Virus record (IMG/VR): IMGVR_UViG_3300051212_001039
Location: 1 to 26,421 of that record
DNA from: a virus
Length of the DNA: 26,421 nucleotides
Direction: 5' to 3' (one strand)
Below the pieces are notes generated by a model. It was not told the origin of the DNA and ran no database searches. It saw only the letters and a program-made list of their open reading frames with translations. Below, piece by piece: positions 7,079-15,057 of the stretch (the first letter of the stretch is position 1; each line of letters opens with the position of its first letter). The position numbers were made by a program, and so were the translations under genes.

Positions 7079-7090
7079 TTAACCGTGTAA
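6740..7090 (+). pseudogene. Possible decayed gene: 117-codon frame broken only by three TAG codons
   Basis: From the ATG at 6740 (MQIVTSLFAHP...) one plus-strand frame runs to a TAA at 7088 with no TAA or TGA inside, only TAG at 6809, 6815 and 6986. The segment between the second and third TAG is 56 codons of protein-like composition (for example EAVVRYLEHSLQQRRLLY). Codon use differs from the phage genes. The frame runs antisense into the nuclease gene at its end. A GC-rich non-coding sequence can also look open by chance, so this is tentative. Confidence 0.18.
6909..7055 (-). CDS. Possible small protein, 48 aa, GTG start
   Basis: On the minus strand a frame open since within the nuclease gene could begin at the GTG at 7055 and ends in TAA at 6909. 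The predicted peptide starts MPLYLDPESQGRK and ends in a plausible helix (LNAVIWLFEQNSRLKDAE). There is no clear ribosome site. It is co-directional with and downstream of the SegE-like gene, so it could be the last gene of that operon. It overlaps the plus-strand amber-broken frame, and at most one of the two is likely to be real. Confidence 0.25.
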   Translation of the reverse strand: MPLYLDPESQGRKTHRRSEYSATTRKDDDHLNAVIWLFEQNSRLKDAE

Positions 7091-7516
7091 AATTTTGCCT
7101 TTGATATGTTTGCCGTGAACTCTGACCTGAATGTGCCCGTTATAATAATCGTCTGATTCTAATACACGCCTTGAAAATTGTTCTCTTGCCTCAACATAAC
7201 TACATTCTGATTTGCTAGTACAATAATATAATATTTCTCTTGTGAAATTTTCAGTGCCTAATCTCTGTACATCTGCCTTGAGTTCATCATTGCTGCCATA
7301 ATAATCTTGCCAATCACTTGCTACTTTGCCTCTGACTCGTTTACGTTTTTTAGTGCCATTTTTTAGTTTTACTATTTTGTAACTTGTTTTTGCAAACTGT
7401 GCCAACTTTTTGCCTATATACATACGGCCTGACTGTGTATTCGTAATAAGATAAACGAAGCCTATATACTCTTCTGGAATTTCTGTAACTAATTGGCCTT
7501 GATAAGTCCATGACAT
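7079..7516 (-). CDS. SegE-like GIY-YIG endonuclease
   Basis: A 145-aa single-domain nuclease of the GIY-YIG superfamily, SegE type. These enzymes cleave DNA, typically at specific sites, and act as free-standing homing endonucleases. The two-strand motif is FVYLITN (about residues 20-26) with YIGKK (about 33-37). Further conserved pieces are DWQDYYGSNDEL, the Cys/Glu segment ECSYVEAREQF with the presumed catalytic Glu, and SDDYYNGHI. The protein is short, with little beyond the catalytic core, so DNA-site specificity may be limited. I chose the ATG at 7516. A TTG one codon upstream is possible, but the ATG follows the preceding gene's stop by only three bases. It is the last clear gene of the gene 55 operon and borders the GC-rich island. 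It could be a mobile element or a domesticated nuclease. Confidence 0.8.
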   Translation of the reverse strand: MSWTYQGQLVTEIPEEYIGFVYLITNTQSGRMYIGKKLAQFAKTSYKIVKLKNGTKKRKRVRGKVASDWQDYYGSNDELKADVQRLGTENFTREILYYCTSKSECSYVEAREQFSRRVLESDDYYNGHIQVRVHGKHIKGKILHG

Positions 7517-7519
7517 CAA

Positions 7520-7780
7520 TTATATATTGTCATCAACCTTTTTCTTCTTTGCCTTTTGAAGTGCCTTACGTTCTGCCTTTTCTCTGTCTATTTCATAACG
7601 CCATTGCATGATTACTTCACGACGTTCTATAGCAATATGCCTAATTTCACTGAGTAATTTTCTAGTTTTTAATCCTGCCCTACGTGTGCCTTTCTCAACC
7701 CATTCTTGATTTGCCTTAAAATATCGCCTAAATGCATCCATTAAACGATCATGGAGTTCTTCATCACGTGGAGGTTTCAC
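7520..7780 (-). CDS. Small basic helical protein, histone H1-like (Hc1-like)
   Basis: An 86-aa, strongly charged helical protein. The middle (GTRRAGLKTRKLLSEIRHIA) recalls the Hc1/H1-like domain reported in T4-like phages, and the tail is lysine-rich (ALQKAKKKK). It could bind DNA or be a partner of the nearby recombination nuclease; both are inference. It starts at GTG 7780, overlapping the gene 46 stop as GTGA, which suggests coupled translation. It ends three bases before the ATG of the SegE-like gene. The gene is real with high probability; the family call is tentative. Confidence 0.7.
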   Translation of the reverse strand: MKPPRDEELHDRLMDAFRRYFKANQEWVEKGTRRAGLKTRKLLSEIRHIAIERREVIMQWRYEIDREKAERKALQKAKKKKVDDNI

Positions 7781-9549
7781 CCCAAGATCTCCAAGTCGTT
7801 AGCATAACTGGTATAACCATTTTCCTTAATAACTTTTAATACGTTGTTTACACGACCAACTAATTCATCCTTATGACTGATCAAATAGATATTCTTATTA
7901 CGCTCTCTGGCCATTTTCTTTAATACAGCAAGAGCACTTTCTACCCCACTAGCATCCAAGCCATTGTCAATAAGTTCATCAATAAACAATAGATTAATAT
8001 TTTGGTATAAACTTTCCCATACATCTCTAAATGCCCAACTTAATCCTAAAATTAATCTATTACGTTCACCTCTACTTAAGTTGTCAAAGTCCAAGTCCTG
8101 ACCCAACTGTGTAATTTCTACATTGAGATCATTTAAGAAACTGACTTGATGAGGTAATCCCATACGATCCAAATAATAACTTAGTCTATTATTCAAGTAG
8201 GCCAAATTCTGATCAATAATCTTTTTACGAATAAAACTATCCTTACTGGTCAATAACTTGAGTAAAAATTCTTGATGTTCTTTTAGTTTATTAAGTTCAT
8301 TAACATTATCCCAACTGATTTCCTGTATGGCAGTATTACGTAATTCATCTATCTGTTCTTGATAAGGATCTACTTCTTCACTACGATTCAATAATGTTTT
8401 TTCTAATGTAGCAAGATTATTTTGATGCTTCAATGCTTCTTCTACAGTATCATAAAATGTTTGAGGTCTACCATTTATATCACCAATCTCATCTAATTCT
8501 GCTACTACATTAATCAATTTAAAATCCACATTGTTAAGATAAGTTTGTGCTTCATCTAAATTATTTTCAGCTTCGGCTATTAGTTCATCGTGCATATGCC
8601 CTGGCAAGTTTTGATCACATTTAGAACATTTATTGTTTTTTAACTTTTTTAATTCAAGAGTATAATTTTTAACATTACGTTCAGCTTGACTAACAGCAGT
8701 CTCTAATGTAGCCTTTTCTTTATTAAGACTGTTGATACGAGCACTTAGTTCAAGATAACTTTTTAATTTGTTATGTTGTCCTAATTCCTGTTCAATGTCA
8801 ATACTCTGTAGTTCTAAAATACTGTTAGCAATCTTTTCTAAATCTTGTTCCTGCTGACTGAGCCAAGCACGTTGTTTAGAATATAAACTGTTTATGCTTT
8901 GTTCAATACGCTCATTACTGCGTTTGACTGCTTCAATTGTAGAAGATTCCTGTACTATTTTATCCTTAGTTTCTTTTATTTGATTTTTTAAGCTTTCACT
9001 TTTATCACTGAGCAAGGTAATACCCAATAACTGCTCAATAATCATACGTTGATCCGCAGCCCTCATGCTTAGAAATGGCTCTGTGTATGTGTTCAATGCC
9101 ACAATATGTTTAAACATATCATGGCTCATACCTAATAGTTCATCTAAGTCTTTCTGTGTTTCTCTTACATCACCCTGACTTTCATCAATGACTTCCTGTT
9201 CTAAGCCATTGACAAAAAACTTAAACACATTGGGCCTACGTCCACGTTCAATACGATATTCAACACCATTCTTTTCAAAATTTAACTTGACTAACATGGC
9301 CTTACCATTGGTCTTGTTAACAAGGTTATCCTTCTTTATGTTGGTTAATGCTTGGCCGTAGAGCGCATAACTTAGAGCATTGACGATTGTGGTTTTCCCG
9401 GTGCCGTTGCGGCTTCCTGAATCATCACCTCCTTGATCTAAATTTTCGCCTAATACTAAAGTTAATTGCTCTCGGCCGAAGTCGACGGCTTGGGTTTGAT
9501 TACCCACGCTCATAAAATTCTTAACACTAAGATCCTGTATCTTAATCAT
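7777..9549 (-). CDS. 46: Recombination endonuclease subunit gp46 (Rad50/SbcC-like ATPase)
   Basis: A 590-aa SMC-type ATPase. With gp47 it forms the phage Mre11-Rad50 complex, which resects DNA ends for recombination-dependent replication and, in T4, for host DNA degradation. Visible features in order: the N-terminal FMSVGNQTQAVDFG; a Walker A ending NGTGKTT (about residues 48-54), preceded by a Gly/Asp-rich insertion after GEN; a long coiled coil; a zinc-hook CSKC at C308/C311; the ABC signature LSRGERNR (about 489); Walker B LLFIDELID (about 522); and the H-loop LISHKDE (about 556). It starts at ATG 9549, overlapping the gene 47 stop by 4 bases (ATGA) with no separate ribosome site. Length matches T4 gp46 (560 aa). 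Confident. Confidence 0.95.
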   Translation of the reverse strand: MIKIQDLSVKNFMSVGNQTQAVDFGREQLTLVLGENLDQGGDDSGSRNGTGKTTIVNALSYALYGQALTNIKKDNLVNKTNGKAMLVKLNFEKNGVEYRIERGRRPNVFKFFVNGLEQEVIDESQGDVRETQKDLDELLGMSHDMFKHIVALNTYTEPFLSMRAADQRMIIEQLLGITLLSDKSESLKNQIKETKDKIVQESSTIEAVKRSNERIEQSINSLYSKQRAWLSQQEQDLEKIANSILELQSIDIEQELGQHNKLKSYLELSARINSLNKEKATLETAVSQAERNVKNYTLELKKLKNNKCSKCDQNLPGHMHDELIAEAENNLDEAQTYLNNVDFKLINVVAELDEIGDINGRPQTFYDTVEEALKHQNNLATLEKTLLNRSEEVDPYQEQIDELRNTAIQEISWDNVNELNKLKEHQEFLLKLLTSKDSFIRKKIIDQNLAYLNNRLSYYLDRMGLPHQVSFLNDLNVEITQLGQDLDFDNLSRGERNRLILGLSWAFRDVWESLYQNINLLFIDELIDNGLDASGVESALAVLKKMARERNKNIYLISHKDELVGRVNNVLKVIKENGYTSYANDLEILG

Positions 9550-10556
9550 AAATTATTATAAATGTCCATTAATAGTTTAACATTGTAAGTATCACTCTCT
9601 ACACTGGTCAGTTGATTCATCACAATTTGATCTACACTTTCAAAATGTTTAATTTCTAAATCACTGCTAAATTCAACTTCACGTTTTTCAGGTATCAAAG
9701 TTAACTCCCTAATCTCGTATTTGTTAAAAAATTCTTCTTTAATATGACCACTTTCTTCATAACTGATATCTACATCTAATAATACTCTGAGGTGTTGTTT
9801 AGGTTTTATTATACGTTCTTGTTCATCTATAAGTTGAGTCAATTTGACAGTTCTGAATGTAGGTTGATCAGGCCAAGCGTGATATTCTGGTTCACCTCCC
9901 CACTCTAGGATCATCATACCTCTGTCATCATCCCAAGCATCTGCGTAGTTATGTGGAAAGGCATTACCAATATAGTGCATGTTCTGTTTATTTTGGCGTT
10001 TATGAAAATGCCCACTTAGGCCAAGTTCATACTTTTTAAACTGATCAAGTTGTATCTCGCCATGATCAGGCATCTGTACCATGGCATTCATATAAAAACT
10101 GGGCAGTTCAAAATGACCAAAAATATAGCGAGCATCCTTACGTCCTACAGTTTTCCACTCTTCACCTACTAGCCAAGGACACATAGTAACTTCACCTAAT
10201 GTCATGGGTTGATGTACGACAGTGATGCCTGGGATATATTTGCCAAACTCTACGCTATGAATATCTCGCTTGTCTTTGTAATACAAGTCATGATTACCAG
10301 GAAAGAAAAAGAACTGGTCAAATGCTTTGCCCAGTTTTTCCAAAGCTCTAAGACTATAATCCATAGTAACAATATTAAGGCTATTGCGATTATGGTGCCA
10401 ATCGCCTAAAAAGAATCCAGTGTCACATCCATTCTTTTTGGCAGTAGCAATAAACCAATCTACAAAATCTTCACAGTCTTGATTGTGTGTCTGACTATTA
10501 GATTTTAGACCAAAGTGTATGTCTGTAAAAAATGCTGCCTTTTTAAATAAACTCAT
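9546..10556 (-). CDS. 47: Recombination endonuclease subunit gp47 (Mre11/SbcD-like nuclease)
   Basis: A 336-aa metallophosphoesterase, the nuclease partner of gp46. All phosphodiesterase motifs are present: FFTDIHFG with D12 and H14, GDWHH with D52, PGNHD with N88/H89, FGHFE with H148, and SGHFHKR with H183 and H185. These residues coordinate two metal ions, probably Mn2+, for strand cleavage. The size matches T4 gp47 (339 aa). The start at 10556 lies inside the last codons of gene 55, whose Glu-rich end (GAAGAGGA) doubles as the ribosome site; gene 55 stop and this start overlap as ATGA. The 55-47-46 operon is regulated as one unit. Confidence 0.95.
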   Translation of the reverse strand: MSLFKKAAFFTDIHFGLKSNSQTHNQDCEDFVDWFIATAKKNGCDTGFFLGDWHHNRNSLNIVTMDYSLRALEKLGKAFDQFFFFPGNHDLYYKDKRDIHSVEFGKYIPGITVVHQPMTLGEVTMCPWLVGEEWKTVGRKDARYIFGHFELPSFYMNAMVQMPDHGEIQLDQFKKYELGLSGHFHKRQNKQNMHYIGNAFPHNYADAWDDDRGMMILEWGGEPEYHAWPDQPTFRTVKLTQLIDEQERIIKPKQHLRVLLDVDISYEESGHIKEEFFNKYEIRELTLIPEKREVEFSSDLEIKHFESVDQIVMNQLTSVESDTYNVKLLMDIYNNL

Positions 10557-11374
10557 TCCTCTTCTCTCTCATACCTTTTCAAGCTGGCTGTGTGTTCAGC
10601 ATTGCTAGTTCTAGTATAACTTGGTGCCATATCGTTCATTTCTAATATATCATCCCTAATATTTTGATTACGTTTTTCAATATTGATTATCCGTACAAAA
10701 CTGTTAGTAACAGCAGCAGTAAAATAAGCAAATGGGTTGTTCGATTTAGCTTCATTAAATTGTAGTCCAACCTGTGTGAGTTGTAGTATAGCCTGTGCTC
10801 GCATTTCATCGTTATAGGTATAGCCACGCACATTACCACGGGTAGCATATCGTTCGCATAATTTGATATACATACGGGCCAGTGTGTTAGTTATTTGTCC
10901 ATGATCTTTACTGAACTTACCGCTTTTAACTCCACCCCGCCAATGACTCTTCCCTACGCAGATTAATTCATCGTTTTCATCAAATTTCCAATGTTGGAAG
11001 GGTGGGAAATTTACTCGATCATGCCCATCTGCTTCAGTTTTTTGACTTTTCTTACGTGTTTTATTCACTGGAATATGTTCGTAGGTCATTATTCTAAAAA
11101 TTAGATCAGTTTTAATCATTTTTTTATAATCTACTTCACATTCGGCTTGTTTGACCTTTTCCCCTGCTTGTTTCCTACGCTGATATTCCTCGTCCCCTAA
11201 TCTTTTGGCACGATTACGCTTGGCTTCAGCCACAGTTCTTATATTAATTTTATCCAAACCAGTAAGAATAATATCGTATTGATGATATTCTGGCTTAGTA
11301 TAGCTAGAATAAGTATTCTTACTCTTATGAATTTCTTCTAGTAAATCTTTGTTATTAAGATAATTTACACTCAT
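10553..11374 (-). CDS. 55: Late-transcription sigma factor gp55, enlarged
   Basis: A T4 gp55-type sigma factor that directs host RNA polymerase to TATAAATA late promoters. The N-terminus (NYLNNKDLLEEIHKSK, residues 4-19) aligns with the start of T4 gp55 (NYVNNKELLQ). The promoter-recognition-like part (NNPFAYFTAAVTNSF, from residue 202, then IEKRNQNIRDD) corresponds to the NPHAYITQACFNAF region of T4 gp55. At 273 aa it is much longer than T4 gp55 (185 aa). Residues about 50-150 are extra, Lys/Arg-rich, and contain HWKFDENDELICVGKSHW. The ATG at 11374 has an AGAGGA ribosome site at 11382-11387 and a consensus sigma70 promoter. It is first in an operon with 47 and 46. Likely late targets lie at 4614, 4629, 11423 and 17164. 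Confidence 0.85.
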   Translation of the reverse strand: MSVNYLNNKDLLEEIHKSKNTYSSYTKPEYHQYDIILTGLDKINIRTVAEAKRNRAKRLGDEEYQRRKQAGEKVKQAECEVDYKKMIKTDLIFRIMTYEHIPVNKTRKKSQKTEADGHDRVNFPPFQHWKFDENDELICVGKSHWRGGVKSGKFSKDHGQITNTLARMYIKLCERYATRGNVRGYTYNDEMRAQAILQLTQVGLQFNEAKSNNPFAYFTAAVTNSFVRIINIEKRNQNIRDDILEMNDMAPSYTRTSNAEHTASLKRYEREEE

Positions 11375-11394
11375 TAAATAATCCTCTCTTAGTT

Positions 11395-11423
11395 ATTATA
11401 AACTACACACATTTAAAAGTCAA
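11395..11423 (-). promoter_or_regulatory. Sigma70-type early promoter for the 55-47-46 operon
   Basis: On the minus strand: TTGACT (11418-11423), a 17-base spacer, then TATAAT (11395-11400). This is a perfect -10, a five-of-six -35 and the ideal spacing. Transcription should start at about 11388, giving a very short leader containing the gene 55 ribosome site. It can be read by host polymerase without any phage factor. Confidence 0.85.
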
Positions 11424-11430
11424 ATAAATA
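11423..11430 (+). promoter_or_regulatory. Late promoter box AATAAATA ahead of the baseplate operon
   Basis: It shares the ATAAATA core of the other late boxes and lies 20 bases before the first baseplate gene, which has a good AAGGGG ribosome site at 11437-11442. It abuts and overlaps by one base the -35 of the divergent early promoter. Confidence 0.6.
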
Positions 11431-11450
11431 TTTGCCAAGGGGATAAAAAT

Positions 11451-12407
11451 ATGTCTATATTGGGCAATGCTTTAAAAACTGCTGCTGTTGGGGCCGCATT
11501 AGGGGCCGCATCAAATCTTTTATCTCAAGTTCGATCAATGAATATTCCCAAAGGTGGAGAACCTATAAAACCCAGTGCTCCATCAACGGCTACATATGGT
11601 GATGATCCAACGGATTGGCGTGTTAGACTTAGTATTCCTCCCATGAAAATTTTTCAGGATAAACCCGCAACTATAAAGCCATTGATTGATGCTGGTGGAT
11701 TAATATTTCCCTACACTCCTACGATATCTATCAATCACAGTGCCAATTATACTGATCAGCCTATAGTTCACCAAAACTATCAATTTGTAACCTATCAACA
11801 TAGTAGAGTTAGCGATATACAAATTGTTGGTGATTTTCCTGTAGAGGATGCTGTTCAAGCTCAATATTGGTTGGCTACTGTACATTTTTTAAGAACAGTT
11901 ACCAAAATGTTTACAGGTTCTAGTCCAGATTCTGGTAACCCTCCCCCTATATTGTTATTTAATGCCTACGGTGACTTTGTATTTAAAAACATACCAGTAG
12001 TTGTCAAAAGTTTTAGTATTACATTGCCTAAAGAAGTTGATTATATTAAAACTAATCTGATGGAAAACATCATTCAAAACAATGATAATGAAATGGATTT
12101 AAACAATCCTACAAATAAATTAAGTTTTGAATCCATGCTCAAGGCAGGTGTAAAAAATGCTTTTGCCAATACACAAGCAGGTAGAATAGGAGCTTCTTTA
12201 TTGGGTGCTGTGGATAAATTTAATAATGGTAGACCAAGAAGTGCCGCATTAAGTCCTAGTAAAAAAAGTAAATCCAACGAAAGTCATGTGCCTACTCAAA
12301 GCAGTATTACTATAACAGTAATGCCAGTCTATAGTAGAACTAAGGTAAGAGAATTCAACTTACAAAAGTTCCTAAATGGTGGCTATGTTGACCAAGGTTA
12401 TATCTGA
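11451..12407 (+). CDS. Baseplate tail-tube junction protein (gp48/gp54-like)
   Basis: A 318-aa baseplate protein. In T4, gp54 (320 aa) and gp48 (364 aa) cap the hub and start tail-tube polymerisation; both have a tube-like fold. The N-terminus is a small, Ala/Gly-rich hydrophobic helix (GNALKTAAVGAALGAASNLL). The body has tube-like beta segments such as IFPYTPTISINHSANYTDQP, then FVTYQHSRVSDIQIVGDFP and a VVVKSFSITLPKEVDYI strand near the centre. The C-terminal part, after about residue 215, is Lys/Ser/Asn-rich and then ends in a strand ITITVMPVYSRTKVREFNL. It starts at ATG 11451 behind AAGGGG and a late box. The stop overlaps the next start (TGATG). Whether it is the 48 or the 54 counterpart cannot be settled here. 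Confidence 0.7.
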   Translation: MSILGNALKTAAVGAALGAASNLLSQVRSMNIPKGGEPIKPSAPSTATYGDDPTDWRVRLSIPPMKIFQDKPATIKPLIDAGGLIFPYTPTISINHSANYTDQPIVHQNYQFVTYQHSRVSDIQIVGDFPVEDAVQAQYWLATVHFLRTVTKMFTGSSPDSGNPPPILLFNAYGDFVFKNIPVVVKSFSITLPKEVDYIKTNLMENIIQNNDNEMDLNNPTNKLSFESMLKAGVKNAFANTQAGRIGASLLGAVDKFNNGRPRSAALSPSKKSKSNESHVPTQSSITITVMPVYSRTKVREFNLQKFLNGGYVDQGYI

Positions 12408-12709
12408 TGGCTGCGAATTATACTAACCTAAGTCCTTGGTATTTGACTAGAGTTCTTAGTGATCAGTTGGACATATTGACCATAAGACCTGTAAGTGCGG
12501 AGGATGATGATTTTCTATACACCATAGAAAGTCAATATGCCTATAGACCAGATTTATTAGCCTACGATCTATATGGAAGCCAAAATTTATGGTGGGTATT
12601 TTTACAAAGAAATTTAGATGTTATAGAAGATCCTGTTTTTGATTTTGTCCCAGGAGTACAAATTTACATACCTAAAAAAAGTAGTCTTATGAAAGTACTT
12701 GGATTATAA
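12407..12709 (+). CDS. 53: Baseplate wedge subunit gp53-like
   Basis: A 100-aa protein corresponding to part of T4 gp53 (196 aa), which clamps neighbouring wedges together in the baseplate. The segment YRPDLLAYDLYGSQNLWWVF, followed by a proline-containing stretch and FVPGVQIYIPKK, matches the LysM-like fold of gp53-type proteins (LYG..WWv, then PG..I.IP). It is shorter than the T4 protein, with the N-terminal extension reduced. The start overlaps the previous stop as TGATG, so it is translationally coupled. The next gene starts 3 bases after its stop. Confidence 0.78.
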   Translation: MAANYTNLSPWYLTRVLSDQLDILTIRPVSAEDDDFLYTIESQYAYRPDLLAYDLYGSQNLWWVFLQRNLDVIEDPVFDFVPGVQIYIPKKSSLMKVLGL

Positions 12710-12711
12710 TT

Positions 12712-15057
12712 ATGGCCATATTACCTAATCCTCTAAAAGCCACACTTAATCAAGCTAAACAAAATTTAATTAACACAGTGAGTAATACTCAGATTGTGGG
12801 CAGTCTTAATCAAACCATGGATCAAATGAAAGGAGCTGCCAAAGCATTTGGTAGCCAATTTAATACTCAAATTCCAGGGTTAGATATTAATTTACTAGGG
12901 TTGGATTTTCCTACACCACCTGGGCCACTACAAGATATAGAAAATGTTCAAGGTAGAGAAGTCAAAAAATTAGATCCTAACTTGACTTTTCCTTTAAAAA
13001 ATCCCCTACACGAATACGCTAGTTACAATTATATTTGGACGTTAAGCGTACTAAGTCCTTATGATTTCAATTTTCCAGACTTGACCTATAAAAAAGGCGT
13101 CATACATGACATCATAATAAAAAGCGGCAGTGGCAATCCTGATGATAGACCAGAATTAACTCCTTATGCCATTAAACCAAGTAACCCAACTGGCAAATAT
13201 GACTTTTTTATTGAAAATGCTAGAATCACAGGTGTTATAGGTTTAGAAAAAAATACTGGTAATACCAACAGTACTGGGTTGAGCTTTAGTGTTGTAGAAC
13301 CTTACAGCATAGGTTTATTTTTTCAAAGTCTCAGCGTAGCAGCTAAGAAAAATGGATATAAAAATTGGGTCGAAATGCCAGTGTTACTTACTTTAGAATT
13401 TTTTGGTCATGTGGATTTTCAAAAGCAAGGAGTCAGTGCTGAAAAAGTAGCAACTAAACATTTTCCTATGAAGATCACTGAACTGGATATGAAGGTCAGT
13501 ACCGAGGGAAGTAAGTATGATTGTACAGCAGTTCCTTGGAATGAAGTTGCTTATAGTAAACAACTCAGTACAGTTAAAAGTGATATTCAAATAGAAGGCG
13601 CAACTGTACAAGAAATGTTACAAAAAGGTACAAAAAGTTTACAGATTATTGTTAATAATGCTCTAAAAGAACAGGCTAAAAAACAAAAATTAAAAGTAGC
13701 TGATCAAGTATTGATATTATTTCCTATAAATGTGGACAGTCTAAAAGGAAATTATTCAGATAATGACAGCAGTAAAGAAAAAGGTGCTACAGTAAATCCA
13801 AATGATCAAAGTAACAATGGTGATATTTTAAGACAGTTAAATGTAGAAAAAGCACCAGATGGATATAATTTAGAACAAAAAACAAATATCAATTCTCTAG
13901 GAAGATCACCATTAGGCTATAATGCCAGTAAAAAAGATCGTGCTAGTTTTGCTAAAGATGGATTAGTTTGGGACGAGAAGAAACAAGTTTATGTCAGAGG
14001 TAGTGTGACCATCAAGACTAATTCTGGTGAGGCAAGTTTTAAATCTGGAACAGATATACCTACAATTATTAATCAAATATTACTGGGCAGCGACTATGGT
14101 AGGAACGCTTTACAAAATTTAGATGATGACGGTTATGTTAGTTGGTGGCGTATAGATACACAGGTTTATATTATTAAAAATGATAGCAATATGCTAGTAT
14201 CTGGTAGATATCCTACTATACGTGTGTTTAGGGTAATACCTTATCCTGTACATCATAGTAGATTTTTAACTCCTGATCAAAGTCCAGTGGGAATAAAAAG
14301 ATTAAAAGAGCAAGCTATTAAAGATTATGAGTACATTTATACAGGTAATAATATAGAAATTATTAACTTTAATATTAATTTTAAAAGTGGATTTTATAAT
14401 AGTCTAAGTGCTGATAGTGGAAAAAGTAATATAGATGTAAAAAGAAGAAATCAACAAGCAGATGTGGCCACTGATAGTAAAAAAGAAAATAATCAACCTA
14501 CAAACGAACAAGAGCCTGTGAATCCATTATTAGAAGATGACAATTTAAAAACTCAAAATATGACAGATCAGTTGAATGTGGGAGCTAACGCAGGTGGTCC
14601 AACACCTGATGATCCTGCTACCCTAGCTGCTAGACAATTCCATAATGCTATTACCCGTGGTGGTGATATGATCGAATTAGCTATGACTATATTGGGAGAT
14701 CCTTTTTATATAGGTGACAGTGGCATGGGTAATTATACAGCACAGGCCAGTGATAAAAAAGGAATTAATTCAGACTTGGCTATTAATTATCAGCAAGGTG
14801 AAGTTTATGTTAATATGAAATTTAGGAACCCAGTAGATATCAACCATGAAAAAGGTAGTTATGATTTTGGAAGTCCTATAGTCCCTCAATTCAGTGGGCT
14901 ATATAGAGTATTACAAGTTGAAAGCGTATTTGATAAAGGCATGTTTACTCAAAATTTATTAATGTATAGAATGTTGAATCAAGATATTGATAGTAAGGGA
15001 AATCCATTTGAAGGTAAGGAAGCTGAAGCTCTAGCTAATGGACTGATGCCCATATGA
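12712..15057 (+). CDS. Large baseplate hub-like structural protein
   Basis: A 781-aa protein of a type seen in marine T4-like phages between genes 53 and 5, possibly an enlarged gp27-like hub component or the 'VrlC-like' protein. The N-terminal 70 residues are helical and low in complexity. The following segment, from about residue 96, has YNYIWTLSVLSPYDFNFPDL. The middle has beta-rich parts such as YSIGLFFQSLSVAAKKNGYK (about 200-219) and ITELDMKVSTEGSKYDC. The region around residues 500-560 (VFRVIPYPVHHSRFL, then DYEYIYTGNNIEIINFNINF) and the C-terminus (QFSGLYRVLQVESVFDKGMF) look like hub or late-control-D-like modules. A low-complexity acidic/Asn/Gln linker lies at about 590-640. Its stop overlaps the gene 5 start (ATGA), which supports joint assembly with the spike. 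The assignment as a hub rests mainly on position. Confidence 0.6.
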   Translation: MAILPNPLKATLNQAKQNLINTVSNTQIVGSLNQTMDQMKGAAKAFGSQFNTQIPGLDINLLGLDFPTPPGPLQDIENVQGREVKKLDPNLTFPLKNPLHEYASYNYIWTLSVLSPYDFNFPDLTYKKGVIHDIIIKSGSGNPDDRPELTPYAIKPSNPTGKYDFFIENARITGVIGLEKNTGNTNSTGLSFSVVEPYSIGLFFQSLSVAAKKNGYKNWVEMPVLLTLEFFGHVDFQKQGVSAEKVATKHFPMKITELDMKVSTEGSKYDCTAVPWNEVAYSKQLSTVKSDIQIEGATVQEMLQKGTKSLQIIVNNALKEQAKKQKLKVADQVLILFPINVDSLKGNYSDNDSSKEKGATVNPNDQSNNGDILRQLNVEKAPDGYNLEQKTNINSLGRSPLGYNASKKDRASFAKDGLVWDEKKQVYVRGSVTIKTNSGEASFKSGTDIPTIINQILLGSDYGRNALQNLDDDGYVSWWRIDTQVYIIKNDSNMLVSGRYPTIRVFRVIPYPVHHSRFLTPDQSPVGIKRLKEQAIKDYEYIYTGNNIEIINFNINFKSGFYNSLSADSGKSNIDVKRRNQQADVATDSKKENNQPTNEQEPVNPLLEDDNLKTQNMTDQLNVGANAGGPTPDDPATLAARQFHNAITRGGDMIELAMTILGDPFYIGDSGMGNYTAQASDKKGINSDLAINYQQGEVYVNMKFRNPVDINHEKGSYDFGSPIVPQFSGLYRVLQVESVFDKGMFTQNLLMYRMLNQDIDSKGNPFEGKEAEALANGLMPI

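Noticed and set aside
6740-7090. Reassignment of TAG as a sense codon, suggested by three in-frame TAG codons and by no gene in the window ending in TAG
   Set aside because: All long structural genes, including a 1927-codon open frame, are free of internal TAG, so reassignment is not needed to read them. The absence of TAG stops among about 16 genes is weak evidence in AT-rich DNA.
10209-10409. Plus-strand open frame within gene 47
   Set aside because: It is antisense to the conserved metallophosphoesterase motifs, with no promoter or ribosome site.
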